Source: an uncultured Comamonadaceae bacterium
GTDB lineage: Bacteria; Pseudomonadota; Gammaproteobacteria; Burkholderiales; Burkholderiaceae
Reading direction: 5' to 3'
NCBI GenBank assembly: GCA_946482115.1
Contig: CAMLQP010000067.1
Location: forward strand, 1 to 11,910
DNA: 11,910 nt
Part shown: positions 1-5,424 of the stretch, in pieces
Position numbering within the stretch: position 1 is the stretch's first letter
Layout: every line of letters starts with the position of its first letter
Made by a program: the position numbers and the translations under genes
Notes under the pieces: model-generated
The model's input: the letters and a program-made list of their open reading frames with translations, nothing else
Database searches by the model: none
Told to the model about the DNA's origin: nothing

Positions 1-16
1 TTTGCTGGACGGCCAT
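1..16 (-). CDS. rpmF: Probable 50S ribosomal protein L32, 5' end only
   Basis: Only five codons and one base of this minus-strand gene are inside the window; it continues past position 1. The visible residues are MAVQQ, and the next codon begins with A. MAVQQ followed by Asn is how betaproteobacterial L32 usually starts, and L32 is a small zinc-ribbon-type protein of the large ribosomal subunit. Strong translation signals support a real, highly expressed gene: AAGGAG at 28..23 lies six bases before the ATG, and a good sigma70 promoter sits about 90 bp upstream. One feature argues against rpmF. That gene usually follows yceD (DUF177), but here an OsmC-family gene lies upstream. Five residues cannot settle identity, so another short highly expressed gene remains possible. 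Confidence 0.55.
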
Positions 17-22
17 GGTTGG

Positions 23-28
23 CTCCTT
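23..28 (-). promoter_or_regulatory. Shine-Dalgarno site of the probable rpmF
   Basis: On the minus strand AAGGAG reads from 28 to 23, six bases before the ATG at 16..14. It is the strongest ribosome binding site in the window and fixes this start. Confidence 0.8.
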
Positions 29-111
29 AATGCTCGAAAGCGGTGAATGTGGTGGTCAGGCTGCGCCGCCACACGGGATACACATCAACCGTGGCTAGCG
101 CCAAACCGTGC

Positions 112-140
112 ATTATAGCCTGAGCCCGCCGACCCGGCAA
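112..140 (-). promoter_or_regulatory. Sigma70 promoter for the probable rpmF
   Basis: On the minus strand TTGCCG (140..135) and a perfect TATAAT (117..112) are separated by 17 bp. Transcription would start near position 105, giving a leader of about 90 nt before the ATG at 16. The -35 element lies just past the osmC stop codon (144..142), so the downstream gene does not depend on osmC transcription. A 6-bp inverted repeat (GCCTGA at 118-123, TCAGGC at 142-147) brackets the region, but it has no T-run and is not an intrinsic terminator. The long leader leaves room for ribosomal-protein-type control; I see no specific structure that proves it. Confidence 0.7.
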
Positions 141-141
141 A

Positions 142-591
142 TCAGGCCTCGACCAGCTCGAACGAGGTGCTGATATCCGCCGTCTTGGCCAGCATGATGC
201 TGGCCGAGCAGTACTTGTCGTGGCTCAGCGCGATGGCACGCTCCACCGCGTCCGCCTTGAGCCCCTTGCCGGTCACGGTGAAGTGCATGTGTATCCTGGT
301 GAACACCTTGGGATCGGTTTCGGCACGCTCGCTGGTCAGCTTGACGCTGCAGCCGCGCACGTCCTGGCGGCCTCGCTTGAGGATCAGCACCACGTCGTAC
401 GCGGTGCAGCCGCCGGTGCCGGCCAGCACGGTCTCCATCGGGCGGGGGGCCAGGTTGGCCCCGCCGTTCTCGGGTTTGGCCGCGTCCGGCGCGCCGTCCA
501 TGGTGAGCACATGCCCACTTCCGGTCTCGGCCACAAACCCCATGTGCGAGCGCGTGCCGCTCGCTCCGGTCCAGGTCACTGTGCATTCCAT
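142..591 (-). CDS. OsmC family protein, YhfA type
   Basis: This 149-residue protein belongs to the OsmC/Ohr fold. Family members are small dimeric cytoplasmic proteins, and the characterised ones reduce organic hydroperoxides with a pair of cysteines. Both cysteines are present here: Cys62 in GGCTAYDV and Cys128 in DKYCSAS. The order of blocks (SGHVLTMDG, PMETVLAGTGGC, LKRGRQDVRGC, KLTSERAE, KYCSASIMLAKTA) matches E. coli YhfA more closely than OsmC or Ohr proper, and YhfA itself has no firmly established substrate. An in-frame ATG at 600..598 abuts AGAGG with no spacer. The ATG at 591..589 is nine bases downstream of the same AGAGG, so I prefer it; the longer form would add only MHS. The gene is divergent from ilvA, with a 30-bp inverted repeat just upstream. 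Its length is normal and nothing is missing. Confidence 0.93.
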   Translation of the reverse strand: MECTVTWTGASGTRSHMGFVAETGSGHVLTMDGAPDAAKPENGGANLAPRPMETVLAGTGGCTAYDVVLILKRGRQDVRGCSVKLTSERAETDPKVFTRIHMHFTVTGKGLKADAVERAIALSHDKYCSASIMLAKTADISTSFELVEA

Positions 592-600
592 GGAGTGCAT

Positions 601-605
601 CCTCT
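601..605 (-). promoter_or_regulatory. Shine-Dalgarno site deciding the osmC-family start
   Basis: AGAGG reads from 605 to 601 on the minus strand. It directly abuts the ATG at 600 but is nine bases from the ATG at 591. Normal spacing therefore favours the inner start. Confidence 0.6.
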
Positions 606-635
606 AAAAATATTCGGGTTAACCCGCAAATTTTT
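606..635. repeat. 30-bp inverted repeat, possible operator between osmC and ilvA
   Basis: Two 15-base arms centred between 620 and 621 match at 13 of 15 positions. The perfect core CGGGTTAACCCG (615-626) is flanked by A5 on the left and T5 on the right. It lies immediately upstream of the osmC-family ribosome binding site and immediately before the -35 element of the plus-strand promoter at 637-664. A protein bound here could control both directions, and its A/T-rich right arm could also act as an UP element. It does not fit the OhrR consensus I know. It is not a convincing terminator, because nothing transcribed in the plus direction ends there. Confidence 0.5.
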
Positions 636-636
636 G

Positions 637-664
637 TTGCGTCGCAGCACCGCTCCGCTATACT
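637..664 (+). promoter_or_regulatory. Sigma70 promoter for the leader or small RNA ahead of ilvA
   Basis: TTGCGT (637-642) and TATACT (659-664) are separated by 16 bp. Transcription would begin at about 671. The A/T-rich stretch just upstream (627-637) could act as an UP element. The transcript would run into the intrinsic terminator ending at 774, about 104 nt later. This promoter is about 145 bp ahead of the ilvA start codon. Confidence 0.55.
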
Positions 665-677
665 TCGGGTCATTGTA

Positions 678-691
678 TGCAAGCGCTTTCA
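678..691. promoter_or_regulatory. LacI/GalR-type operator-like palindrome
   Basis: TGCAAGCGCTTTCA fits the general LacI-family operator pattern TGNNANCGNTNNCA and contains the perfect palindrome AAGCGCTT (681-688). It lies just downstream of the inferred start at 671, where a bound repressor would block transcription. The match is to a loose consensus. Part of it also contributes to an RNA stem, so it may be structural rather than an operator. Confidence 0.3.
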
Positions 692-740
692 AACCCGTTT
701 GCATCACGGTTGTCTCCTCTGCCCTCAACGGGTGGATTCA

Positions 741-774
741 AACCCGGACCTGCTACAGCGTCCGGGTTTTTTTT
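741..774 (+). terminator. Intrinsic (Rho-independent) terminator upstream of ilvA
   Basis: A perfect 9-bp stem, AACCCGGAC (741-749) with GTCCGGGTT (760-768), encloses a 10-base loop. It is followed by an unbroken run of eight T (767-774, the first two also in the stem). The opposite strand has no T-run, so it works only in the plus direction. It ends 41 bp before the ilvA start codon, and no gene lies upstream of it on this strand. It must therefore end a short RNA or act as an attenuator for ilvA. Confidence 0.85.
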
Positions 775-783
775 CGCGCCGAC

Positions 784-789
784 TATGAT
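784..789 (+). promoter_or_regulatory. Possible -10 element of an ilvA-proximal promoter
   Basis: TATGAT is one mismatch from the consensus and lies 26 bp before the ilvA ATG at 816, after the terminator. No good -35 element is found at 16 to 18 bp spacing, because that stretch is the GC-rich terminator arm and T-run. If used, it would give a leader of about 20 nt and let ilvA escape the upstream terminator. Confidence 0.35.
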
Positions 790-815
790 GGCGGGCTGAC
801 CATCCCCGCCCGACC

Positions 816-2369
816 ATGCCTGCCAAGCGCCCCTCGCTGTCCCCCGCGGACTACCTCAAGAAGATCCTCACCGCCAAGGTCTACGACGTTGCCGTCGAGT
901 CGCCACTGGAGCCGGCCCGCCAGCTGAGCCGGCGGCTGCACAACAAGGTGCTGCTCAAGCGCGAGGACCAGCAGCCGGTGTTCAGCTTCAAGCTGCGCGG
1001 CGCCTACAACAAGATGGCCCACCTGACGCCGGAACAGCTCAAGCGCGGCGTCATCTGTGCCTCGGCCGGCAACCACGCCCAGGGCGTGGCGCTGGGCGCC
1101 CACAAGCTGGGCTGCCGCTCGGTCATCGTCATGCCCGTCACCACGCCGCAGGTCAAGGTGGATGCGGTCAAGGCGCTGGGTGGCGAGGTGGTGCTGCACG
1201 GCGACAGCTACTCCGACGCCTACCTGCACGCCGTGGAACTGGAAAAGCAGCACGGCCTGACCTTCATCCACCCCTTCGACGACCCGGACGTGATCGCGGG
1301 CCAGGGCACCATCGCCATGGAGCTGCTGCGCCAGCACCAGGGGCCGCTGGACGCGGTCTTCGTCGCCATCGGCGGCGGCGGCCTGATCAGCGGCGTGGCC
1401 AACTACATCAAGGCGGTCCGCCCCGAGGTCAAGGTCATCGGCGTGCAGACGGTGGATTCCGACGCCATGCTGCGCTCGGTGGAGAAAGGCCAGCGCGTGA
1501 CGCTGTCCGACGTCGGCCTGTTCGCCGACGGCACCGCCGTGAAGCTGGTGGGCGAGGAGACCTTCCGCGTCGCCCGCGAGCTGGTGGACGGCTACGTGAC
1601 CGTGGACACCGATGCCGTCTGCGCGGCCATCAAGGACGTCTTCGTGGACACGCGCAGCATCGTCGAACCCTCGGGCGCGCTCGCGGTGGCCGCCATCAAG
1701 CAGTACGTGGCCACCCACAAGACCAAGGGCGAGACCTATGCCGCCATCCTGTGCGGCGCCAACATGAACTTCGACCGCCTGCGCTTCGTGGCCGAACGCG
1801 CGGAGGTGGGCGAGGAGCGCGAGGCGCTGTTCGCCGTCACCATCCCCGAGGAGCGCGGCAGCTTCCGCCGCTTCTGCGAACTGATCGGCACCCTGCCCGG
1901 CGGCGCGCGCAACGTGACCGAATTCAACTACCGCATCAGCGACGCCGCACAGGCACACGTGTTCGTGGGCCTGACCACCCACGCCAAGGGTGAGAGCACG
2001 AAGATCGCCAACAACTTCGGCAAACACGGCTTCGCCACGCTGGACCTGACGCACGACGAGCTGGCCAAGGAACACATCCGCCACATGGTGGGCGGCCACT
2101 CGCCACTGGCGCAGGACGAGCGGCTGCTGCGCTTCATCTTCCCCGAGCGGCCGGGCGCGCTGCTCAAGTTCCTGAGCCTGATGAAGCCCAACTGGAACAT
2201 CAGCCTGTTCCACTACCGCAACCAGGGCGCGGATTACGGCCGCATCCTCGTGGGACTGCAGGTACCGCCCGCCGACAACAAGGCCTTCGCCGCCTTCCTC
2301 GGCACGCTGGGCTACCCCTATGTCGAGGAGACCGACAACCCGGTCTACCGGCTGTTCCTGAAAACCTGA
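816..2369 (+). CDS. ilvA: Threonine ammonia-lyase, biosynthetic
   Basis: IlvA converts L-threonine to 2-oxobutanoate and ammonia, the committed step of isoleucine synthesis, using pyridoxal phosphate. The 517-residue length matches the biosynthetic tetrameric form (E. coli about 514), not the shorter catabolic TdcB. The fold-type II catalytic domain covers about residues 15-325. It has the Schiff-base lysine Lys59 in SFKLRGAYN, the substrate loop SAGNHAQG (83-90) and the phosphate-binding glycine loop GGGGL (186-190). Two C-terminal ACT-like regulatory modules follow, starting near 337 (FAVTIPEERGSF) and 430 (LRFIFPERPGA). They are the expected sites of isoleucine inhibition and valine activation. 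The ATG at 816 gives the usual N-terminus but has no clear Shine-Dalgarno site, perhaps because of a very short leader. Its TGA overlaps the cobT start as TGATG. The terminator ending at 774 lies directly upstream. Confidence 0.97.
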   Translation: MPAKRPSLSPADYLKKILTAKVYDVAVESPLEPARQLSRRLHNKVLLKREDQQPVFSFKLRGAYNKMAHLTPEQLKRGVICASAGNHAQGVALGAHKLGCRSVIVMPVTTPQVKVDAVKALGGEVVLHGDSYSDAYLHAVELEKQHGLTFIHPFDDPDVIAGQGTIAMELLRQHQGPLDAVFVAIGGGGLISGVANYIKAVRPEVKVIGVQTVDSDAMLRSVEKGQRVTLSDVGLFADGTAVKLVGEETFRVARELVDGYVTVDTDAVCAAIKDVFVDTRSIVEPSGALAVAAIKQYVATHKTKGETYAAILCGANMNFDRLRFVAERAEVGEEREALFAVTIPEERGSFRRFCELIGTLPGGARNVTEFNYRISDAAQAHVFVGLTTHAKGESTKIANNFGKHGFATLDLTHDELAKEHIRHMVGGHSPLAQDERLLRFIFPERPGALLKFLSLMKPNWNISLFHYRNQGADYGRILVGLQVPPADNKAFAAFLGTLGYPYVEETDNPVYRLFLKT

Positions 2370-3427
2370 TGAAGCTGCCAGATGTTGCCCCGTTGGCCGA
2401 TGGTGCGCTGGCCCAGCGCCTGCGCCACCGTGTCGACCATCTCACCAAGCCCCTGGGCGCCCTGGGCCAGCTCGAAGCCCTGGCGGTGCAGCTGGGCCTG
2501 ATCCTGGGCCGCGACCACGCGCTGGCCGAAGCGCTGACAACCCCCCAGATGGTGGTGTTCGCCGCCGACCACGGCCTGGCGGCCGAGGGCGTGTCGGCCT
2601 ACCCGCAGGCCGTCACCGCGCAGATGGTGATGAACATGGCCGGCGGCGGCGCCGCGATCAATGTGCTGGCCCGCCAGCACGGTTTCGCGCTCACGCTGGT
2701 GGACGCGGGCGTGGCGGCTGACCTGTCCCACCTGCCCATCCTCCACCACAAAGTCGCGCCGGGCACCGCCAGCGCGCTGCGAGGCCCGGCCATGACGCGC
2801 GCCCAGGCCGAGCAGGCCCTGCAGGCCGGCCTGGACGTGGTGCGCGCCCTGCCTGGCCGCGTGCTCGCGCTGGGCGAGATGGGCATTGGCAACACGTCGA
2901 GCGCCGCGCTGCTGTTCGCGCTCCTGTGCGGGCTGGACGTGACCGAGACCAGCGGGCGCGGCACCGGCCTTGACGATGCCCAGATGGCGCGCAAGCGCGA
3001 AGTGCTGGAGCAGGCGGCACGGCGGCACGCGCACCTGCGCGACCCGGTGGACGTGCTGGCCGCCGTGGGCGGCTTCGAGATCGCGATGATGGCCGGCGCG
3101 CTGCTGCAGGGTGCGAGCGAACGCCGCGTGCTGCTGGTCGACGGCTTCATCGCCGGCGCGGCCGCGCTGGTGGCGCGGGCGCTGTGCCCGGCGGTGGCCG
3201 ATTGCCTGGTGTTCTGCCACCGTTCGCACGAAAGCGGCCACCGCCGCATGCTGCAGCACCTGCTGCAGCGCGGCGGTCCGCTGCCCACGGGGCCGCTGCT
3301 CGATCTCGACCTGCGGCTGGGCGAAGGCTCGGGCGCCTTGCTGGCCTGGCCGCTGGTGCTGTCCGCCGCCCGGCTGTTCGACGAGATGGCCAGTTTCGAA
3401 TCCGCCGGCGTCAGCACGACCGTGTGA
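2369..3427 (+). CDS. cobT: Nicotinate-nucleotide--dimethylbenzimidazole phosphoribosyltransferase
   Basis: CobT transfers the phosphoribosyl group of nicotinate mononucleotide to 5,6-dimethylbenzimidazole, giving alpha-ribazole 5'-phosphate, the lower ligand of cobalamin. The 352-residue protein has normal length. It shows FAADHGLAAEGVSAYPQ (about 64-80), LGEMGIGNTSSA (168-179) and LGEGSGA (317-323). Glu319 in the last motif corresponds to the catalytic base Glu317 of the Salmonella enzyme. The start codon shares one base with the ilvA stop (TGATG), so translation is coupled to ilvA. The cobS start follows two bases after the cobT stop. Burkholderiales normally use this enzyme in B12 synthesis or salvage. 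The window shows no cobalamin riboswitch in front of it, so expression appears to come from the ilvA side. Confidence 0.96.
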   Translation: MKLPDVAPLADGALAQRLRHRVDHLTKPLGALGQLEALAVQLGLILGRDHALAEALTTPQMVVFAADHGLAAEGVSAYPQAVTAQMVMNMAGGGAAINVLARQHGFALTLVDAGVAADLSHLPILHHKVAPGTASALRGPAMTRAQAEQALQAGLDVVRALPGRVLALGEMGIGNTSSAALLFALLCGLDVTETSGRGTGLDDAQMARKREVLEQAARRHAHLRDPVDVLAAVGGFEIAMMAGALLQGASERRVLLVDGFIAGAAALVARALCPAVADCLVFCHRSHESGHRRMLQHLLQRGGPLPTGPLLDLDLRLGEGSGALLAWPLVLSAARLFDEMASFESAGVSTTV

Positions 3428-3429
3428 AC

Positions 3430-4239
3430 ATGCAGGGCCTGCGTCACTTCCTGCTGGCGCTGCAATTCTTCACGCGCGTGCCCGTCACGGGCCGGCTGGC
3501 CGCCTGGGCGGGTTTCAGCCCGGCCCTGCTGCGCGCCAGCGCCGCGCATTTTCCCGGCGTGGGGCTGCTGGTCGGACTCGTGGCGGCGGCGGTCTATGGC
3601 GCCCTGTTCCTGGCCCTGCCGCTGTCGCCCTGGAAACCGGCCGTGGCGGCCGCGCTGTCCACCGTGGCCACCGTGCTGCTCACCGGCGGCTTCCACGAGG
3701 ACGGCCTGAGCGATCTGGCCGACGGACTGGGCGGCAGCTACAGCCGCGAACGCGCACTGGAAATCATGAAGGACTCGCGCGTCGGCGCCTTCGGCGCCAT
3801 GGCGCTGACGCTTGCGCTGCTGACCAAGCTGGCCCTGCTGGCCCTGCTGGGCACGCAGGGGCTGGCGCTGGCGCTGGCGGCGCTGGTCGCGGCGCACGTG
3901 GCCTCGCGCACCTGGCCGCTGCTGACCATCGCCGCCCTGCCCCACGTGGGCGACACGGCCACCAGCAAGTCCAAGCCGCTGGCCGACCGGCTGTCGCCCG
4001 GCGCGCTGCTCACCGGCTTGGTCTGGTGTGTGCTTGCGCTGCTGGGCCTGGTGGTGCCGTGGCCCGATCTGGCGGCGCCGCTGCTCGCGGGCCTGCTGGC
4101 CTCGGGTCTGGGCTGGGCGGTCGTGCACTGGCGCCTGCGGGTGCGGCTGCAGGGCTTCACTGGCGACGGCCTGGGCGCCGCGCAGCAGGTGGCCGAGATC
4201 GCGTTCTACCTGGGCGCGGCCCTGGCATGGCCGGTCTGA
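3430..4239 (+). CDS. cobS: Adenosylcobinamide-GDP ribazoletransferase (cobalamin synthase)
   Basis: CobS is an integral membrane enzyme that joins adenosylcobinamide-GDP to alpha-ribazole or its 5'-phosphate to form adenosylcobalamin or its phosphate. The 269-residue protein begins MQGLRHFLLALQFFTRVPV, the usual CobS N-terminus. It carries GGFHEDGLSDLADG (86-99), the acidic motif proposed to bind Mg2+, then SRVGAFG (116-122) and GFTGDGLGAAQQ (242-253). Long hydrophobic stretches rich in Leu, Ala and Val (roughly 42-63, 70-85, 123-155, 190-232 and 255-267) are membrane segments. The ATG at 3430 matches the family start and lies two bases after the cobT stop. The frame is open upstream to 3184, but that extension reads across cobT and is spurious. 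The 3' end overlaps cobC by 13 bp, consistent with one polycistronic unit. Confidence 0.96.
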   Translation: MQGLRHFLLALQFFTRVPVTGRLAAWAGFSPALLRASAAHFPGVGLLVGLVAAAVYGALFLALPLSPWKPAVAAALSTVATVLLTGGFHEDGLSDLADGLGGSYSRERALEIMKDSRVGAFGAMALTLALLTKLALLALLGTQGLALALAALVAAHVASRTWPLLTIAALPHVGDTATSKSKPLADRLSPGALLTGLVWCVLALLGLVVPWPDLAAPLLAGLLASGLGWAVVHWRLRVRLQGFTGDGLGAAQQVAEIAFYLGAALAWPV

Positions 4240-4829
4240 CACTCTGGCTGCTGCGGCACGCCGAGGTGCCGGCGGGCCAAGGCCTGTGCTACGGGCAGCT
4301 CGATCTGGCCGCCGATGAAACCGCCACCGGGCAGGCGGCCCGGGCCTTCGCTGCCGCCGTGCCGCCCAGCCCCCTCCCTGCCTGGCACTCGCCGCTGGGC
4401 CGGTGCCGGCAGATGGCGCAGGCGCTGCGTCACCCCGGTCTTCTCTGGCAGGGCGAAGACCCGCGCCTGGCCGAGATGGATTTCGGCGCCTGGGAAGGCC
4501 GCCGGTGGGCCAGCCTGGCCGACGCCGACTTCGCACCCTGGATGGCCGATTTCGCGAACCACCGCGTCGGCAGCACTGGCGAAAGCGTGAACGCGCTGCT
4601 GGAACGCGTGCGGCAGGCGCTGCTGCACACGGCCGCGCACTGCGCACAGCGGGGCAACACGCAGGCGCTGTGGGTAGCCCATGCCGGCGTGGCGCGCGCC
4701 CTGACCGTGCTGCTGGAAGGTTCCGGCACGGTGCACGCCGCCGCCGACTGGCCGCGTGCAGCCCCCCAGCCGGGCGGCTGGTGCCGCTTCAGCGTGCCGG
4801 CAGCCAGCGCCGCTGCGCGGCCAGCCTGA
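4227..4829 (+). CDS. cobC: Alpha-ribazole phosphatase, histidine phosphatase family
   Basis: CobC removes the phosphate from alpha-ribazole 5'-phosphate or from adenosylcobalamin phosphate, completing lower-ligand assembly. The 200-residue protein has the phosphoglycerate-mutase-like layout. LLRHAEV (8-14) carries the phosphorylated His11, Arg59 lies in SPLGRC, Glu83 lies in the CobC-typical LAEMDFGAWEGR (81-92), and the second active-site histidine His152 lies in VAHAGVARAL. The classic RHGET is RHAEV here, which is common in this subfamily. The ATG at 4227 gives the expected short N-terminus and overlaps cobS by 13 bp. Position beside cobT and cobS is what separates this call from a generic histidine phosphatase. 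The last 41 bp overlap, tail to tail, the 3' end of the exonuclease gene on the other strand. Confidence 0.92.
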   Translation: MAGLTLWLLRHAEVPAGQGLCYGQLDLAADETATGQAARAFAAAVPPSPLPAWHSPLGRCRQMAQALRHPGLLWQGEDPRLAEMDFGAWEGRRWASLADADFAPWMADFANHRVGSTGESVNALLERVRQALLHTAAHCAQRGNTQALWVAHAGVARALTVLLEGSGTVHAAADWPRAAPQPGGWCRFSVPAASAAARPA

Positions 4830-5424
4830 CCACGCCGGCCCAGTCGCGGCATTCCCGGGTCACGCCCGGCCAGATGCGCTGCAGCAGCTCGCACTCGGCC
4901 AGCGTGTCCGCCGCCGCCTGGTGCCGGTGCGCGCAGCGGATGCCGAAATGTGCCATCCATTCGTCCAGCGAACGGGCCTGTACCTCCGGATGCGTGACGG
5001 CGCACAGGTGCTCGATGTCCACCCAGGGGTTGGCCAGGCGCCTCCCCAGGTGGGCGCGCACGTGCCGGCCGATCATGACCTCATCGAAGGCGCTGTGGAA
5101 GGCCAGCAGCGGCGACAGGCCGATGTAGGCCACGAAGGCACCGAGCGCGGCATCGGCCGCCACGCCTTGGCGCTGGCGCTGGGCGCCTATGCCGTGCAGC
5201 AGGATGTTGTCGCGGCTGGAAACCTCGTCCTGGCGCAGCACCACCTCGAAGCTGTCGCCGGGCTCGGTCCAGAGGCGCCCGGCGTCCCAGTCCACCCGCA
5301 AGGCGATGGCGGCGATGGCCAGCAGGCGGTCGTTGCGCGCGTCAAGTCCGCTGGTCTCCACGTCCAGCGCCACCCAGCGCGCGGCGTCGGGCGTGAAACG
5401 CGGGGCAGACCAGGGCCAGCGCAT
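4789..5424 (-). CDS. DEDDh-type 3'-5' exonuclease, DnaQ-like
   Basis: A 211-residue single-domain exonuclease of the DnaQ/RNase T superfamily. The four acidic ligands and the general-base histidine are all visible: Asp21 and Glu23 in ALDVETSGL, Asp114 in AFHSAFDEVMIG, and His168 with Asp173 in HQAAAD. The spacing H-x4-D marks the DEDDh group, to which DNA polymerase III epsilon and RNase T belong. The substrate (DNA, RNA or small oligonucleotides) cannot be read from sequence. The ATG at 5424 shares one base with the stop of the upstream DUF294 gene (TGATG), so the two are translationally coupled and probably work together. The frame stays open further upstream but reads across the neighbour. 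The 3' end overlaps cobC by 41 bp in the convergent orientation. Confidence 0.92.
   Translation of the reverse strand: MRWPWSAPRFTPDAARWVALDVETSGLDARNDRLLAIAAIALRVDWDAGRLWTEPGDSFEVVLRQDEVSSRDNILLHGIGAQRQRQGVAADAALGAFVAYIGLSPLLAFHSAFDEVMIGRHVRAHLGRRLANPWVDIEHLCAVTHPEVQARSLDEWMAHFGIRCAHRHQAAADTLAECELLQRIWPGVTRECRDWAGVVRLAAQRRWLPAR

Larger units (their letters stand above)
671..774 (+). ncRNA. Candidate small RNA or ilvA attenuator leader (about 104 nt)
   Basis: The segment is bounded by a promoter (637-664) and an intrinsic terminator (741-774) and holds no convincing gene. The ATG at 677 opens a 40-codon frame, but it lacks a Shine-Dalgarno site, runs through the terminator, and carries no run of Ile or Thr codons. 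Complementary segments are visible. ATGCAA (677-682) can pair with TTGCAT (699-704). ACCCGTT (693-699) can pair with AACGGGT (727-733). CGGGT (729-733) can pair instead with ACCCG (742-746), which is the 5' arm of the terminator. This 1:2, 2:3, 3:4 arrangement is the topology of an attenuator. A CU-rich stretch, TCTCCTCT (713-720), falls in a predicted loop and is complementary to ribosome binding sites, as in some Hfq-dependent small RNAs. I do not recognise a named RNA family. The start at 671 is inferred from the -10 position. Confidence 0.5.

Noticed and set aside
118..147. Inverted repeat GCCTGA/TCAGGC as a terminator for the osmC-family gene
   Set aside because: The stem is only 6 bp with an 18-base interior, lacks a T-run on the minus strand and overlaps the downstream promoter.
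677..799. A 40-residue frame (MQALSNPFASRLS...) in the ilvA leader, considered as a leader peptide
   Set aside because: There is no ribosome binding site, the frame runs through the terminator and its T-run, and there are no runs of Ile, Thr, Leu or Val codons as expected for ilv attenuation.
601..815. A cobalamin riboswitch ahead of ilvA-cobT
   Set aside because: I looked for a long B12-box-bearing leader before ilvA and at the gene junctions. The leader is only about 100 nt, does not show the B12 box I would expect, and ilvA rather than cobT is first.
220..927. A plus-strand frame across osmC, the intergenic gap and the start of ilvA
   Set aside because: It is out of frame with ilvA, antisense to osmC, passes through the intrinsic terminator and has no recognisable domain.
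783..2213. A 476-codon minus-strand open frame opposite ilvA
   Set aside because: It is rich in His, Gln, Val and Ala with no recognisable domain and lies fully under a complete ilvA. It is a typical GC-rich antisense shadow.
3184..3429. An N-terminal extension of CobS
   Set aside because: The extra 82 codons are an out-of-frame reading of cobT, rich in Arg and Pro. The family N-terminus begins at MQGLRHF, two bases after the cobT stop.
2599..4647. A 682-codon minus-strand open frame opposite cobT, cobS and cobC
   Set aside because: It is Arg/Ala/Gly/Gln low complexity, spans three well-supported genes and shows no family motif. High GC removes stop codons in this frame.
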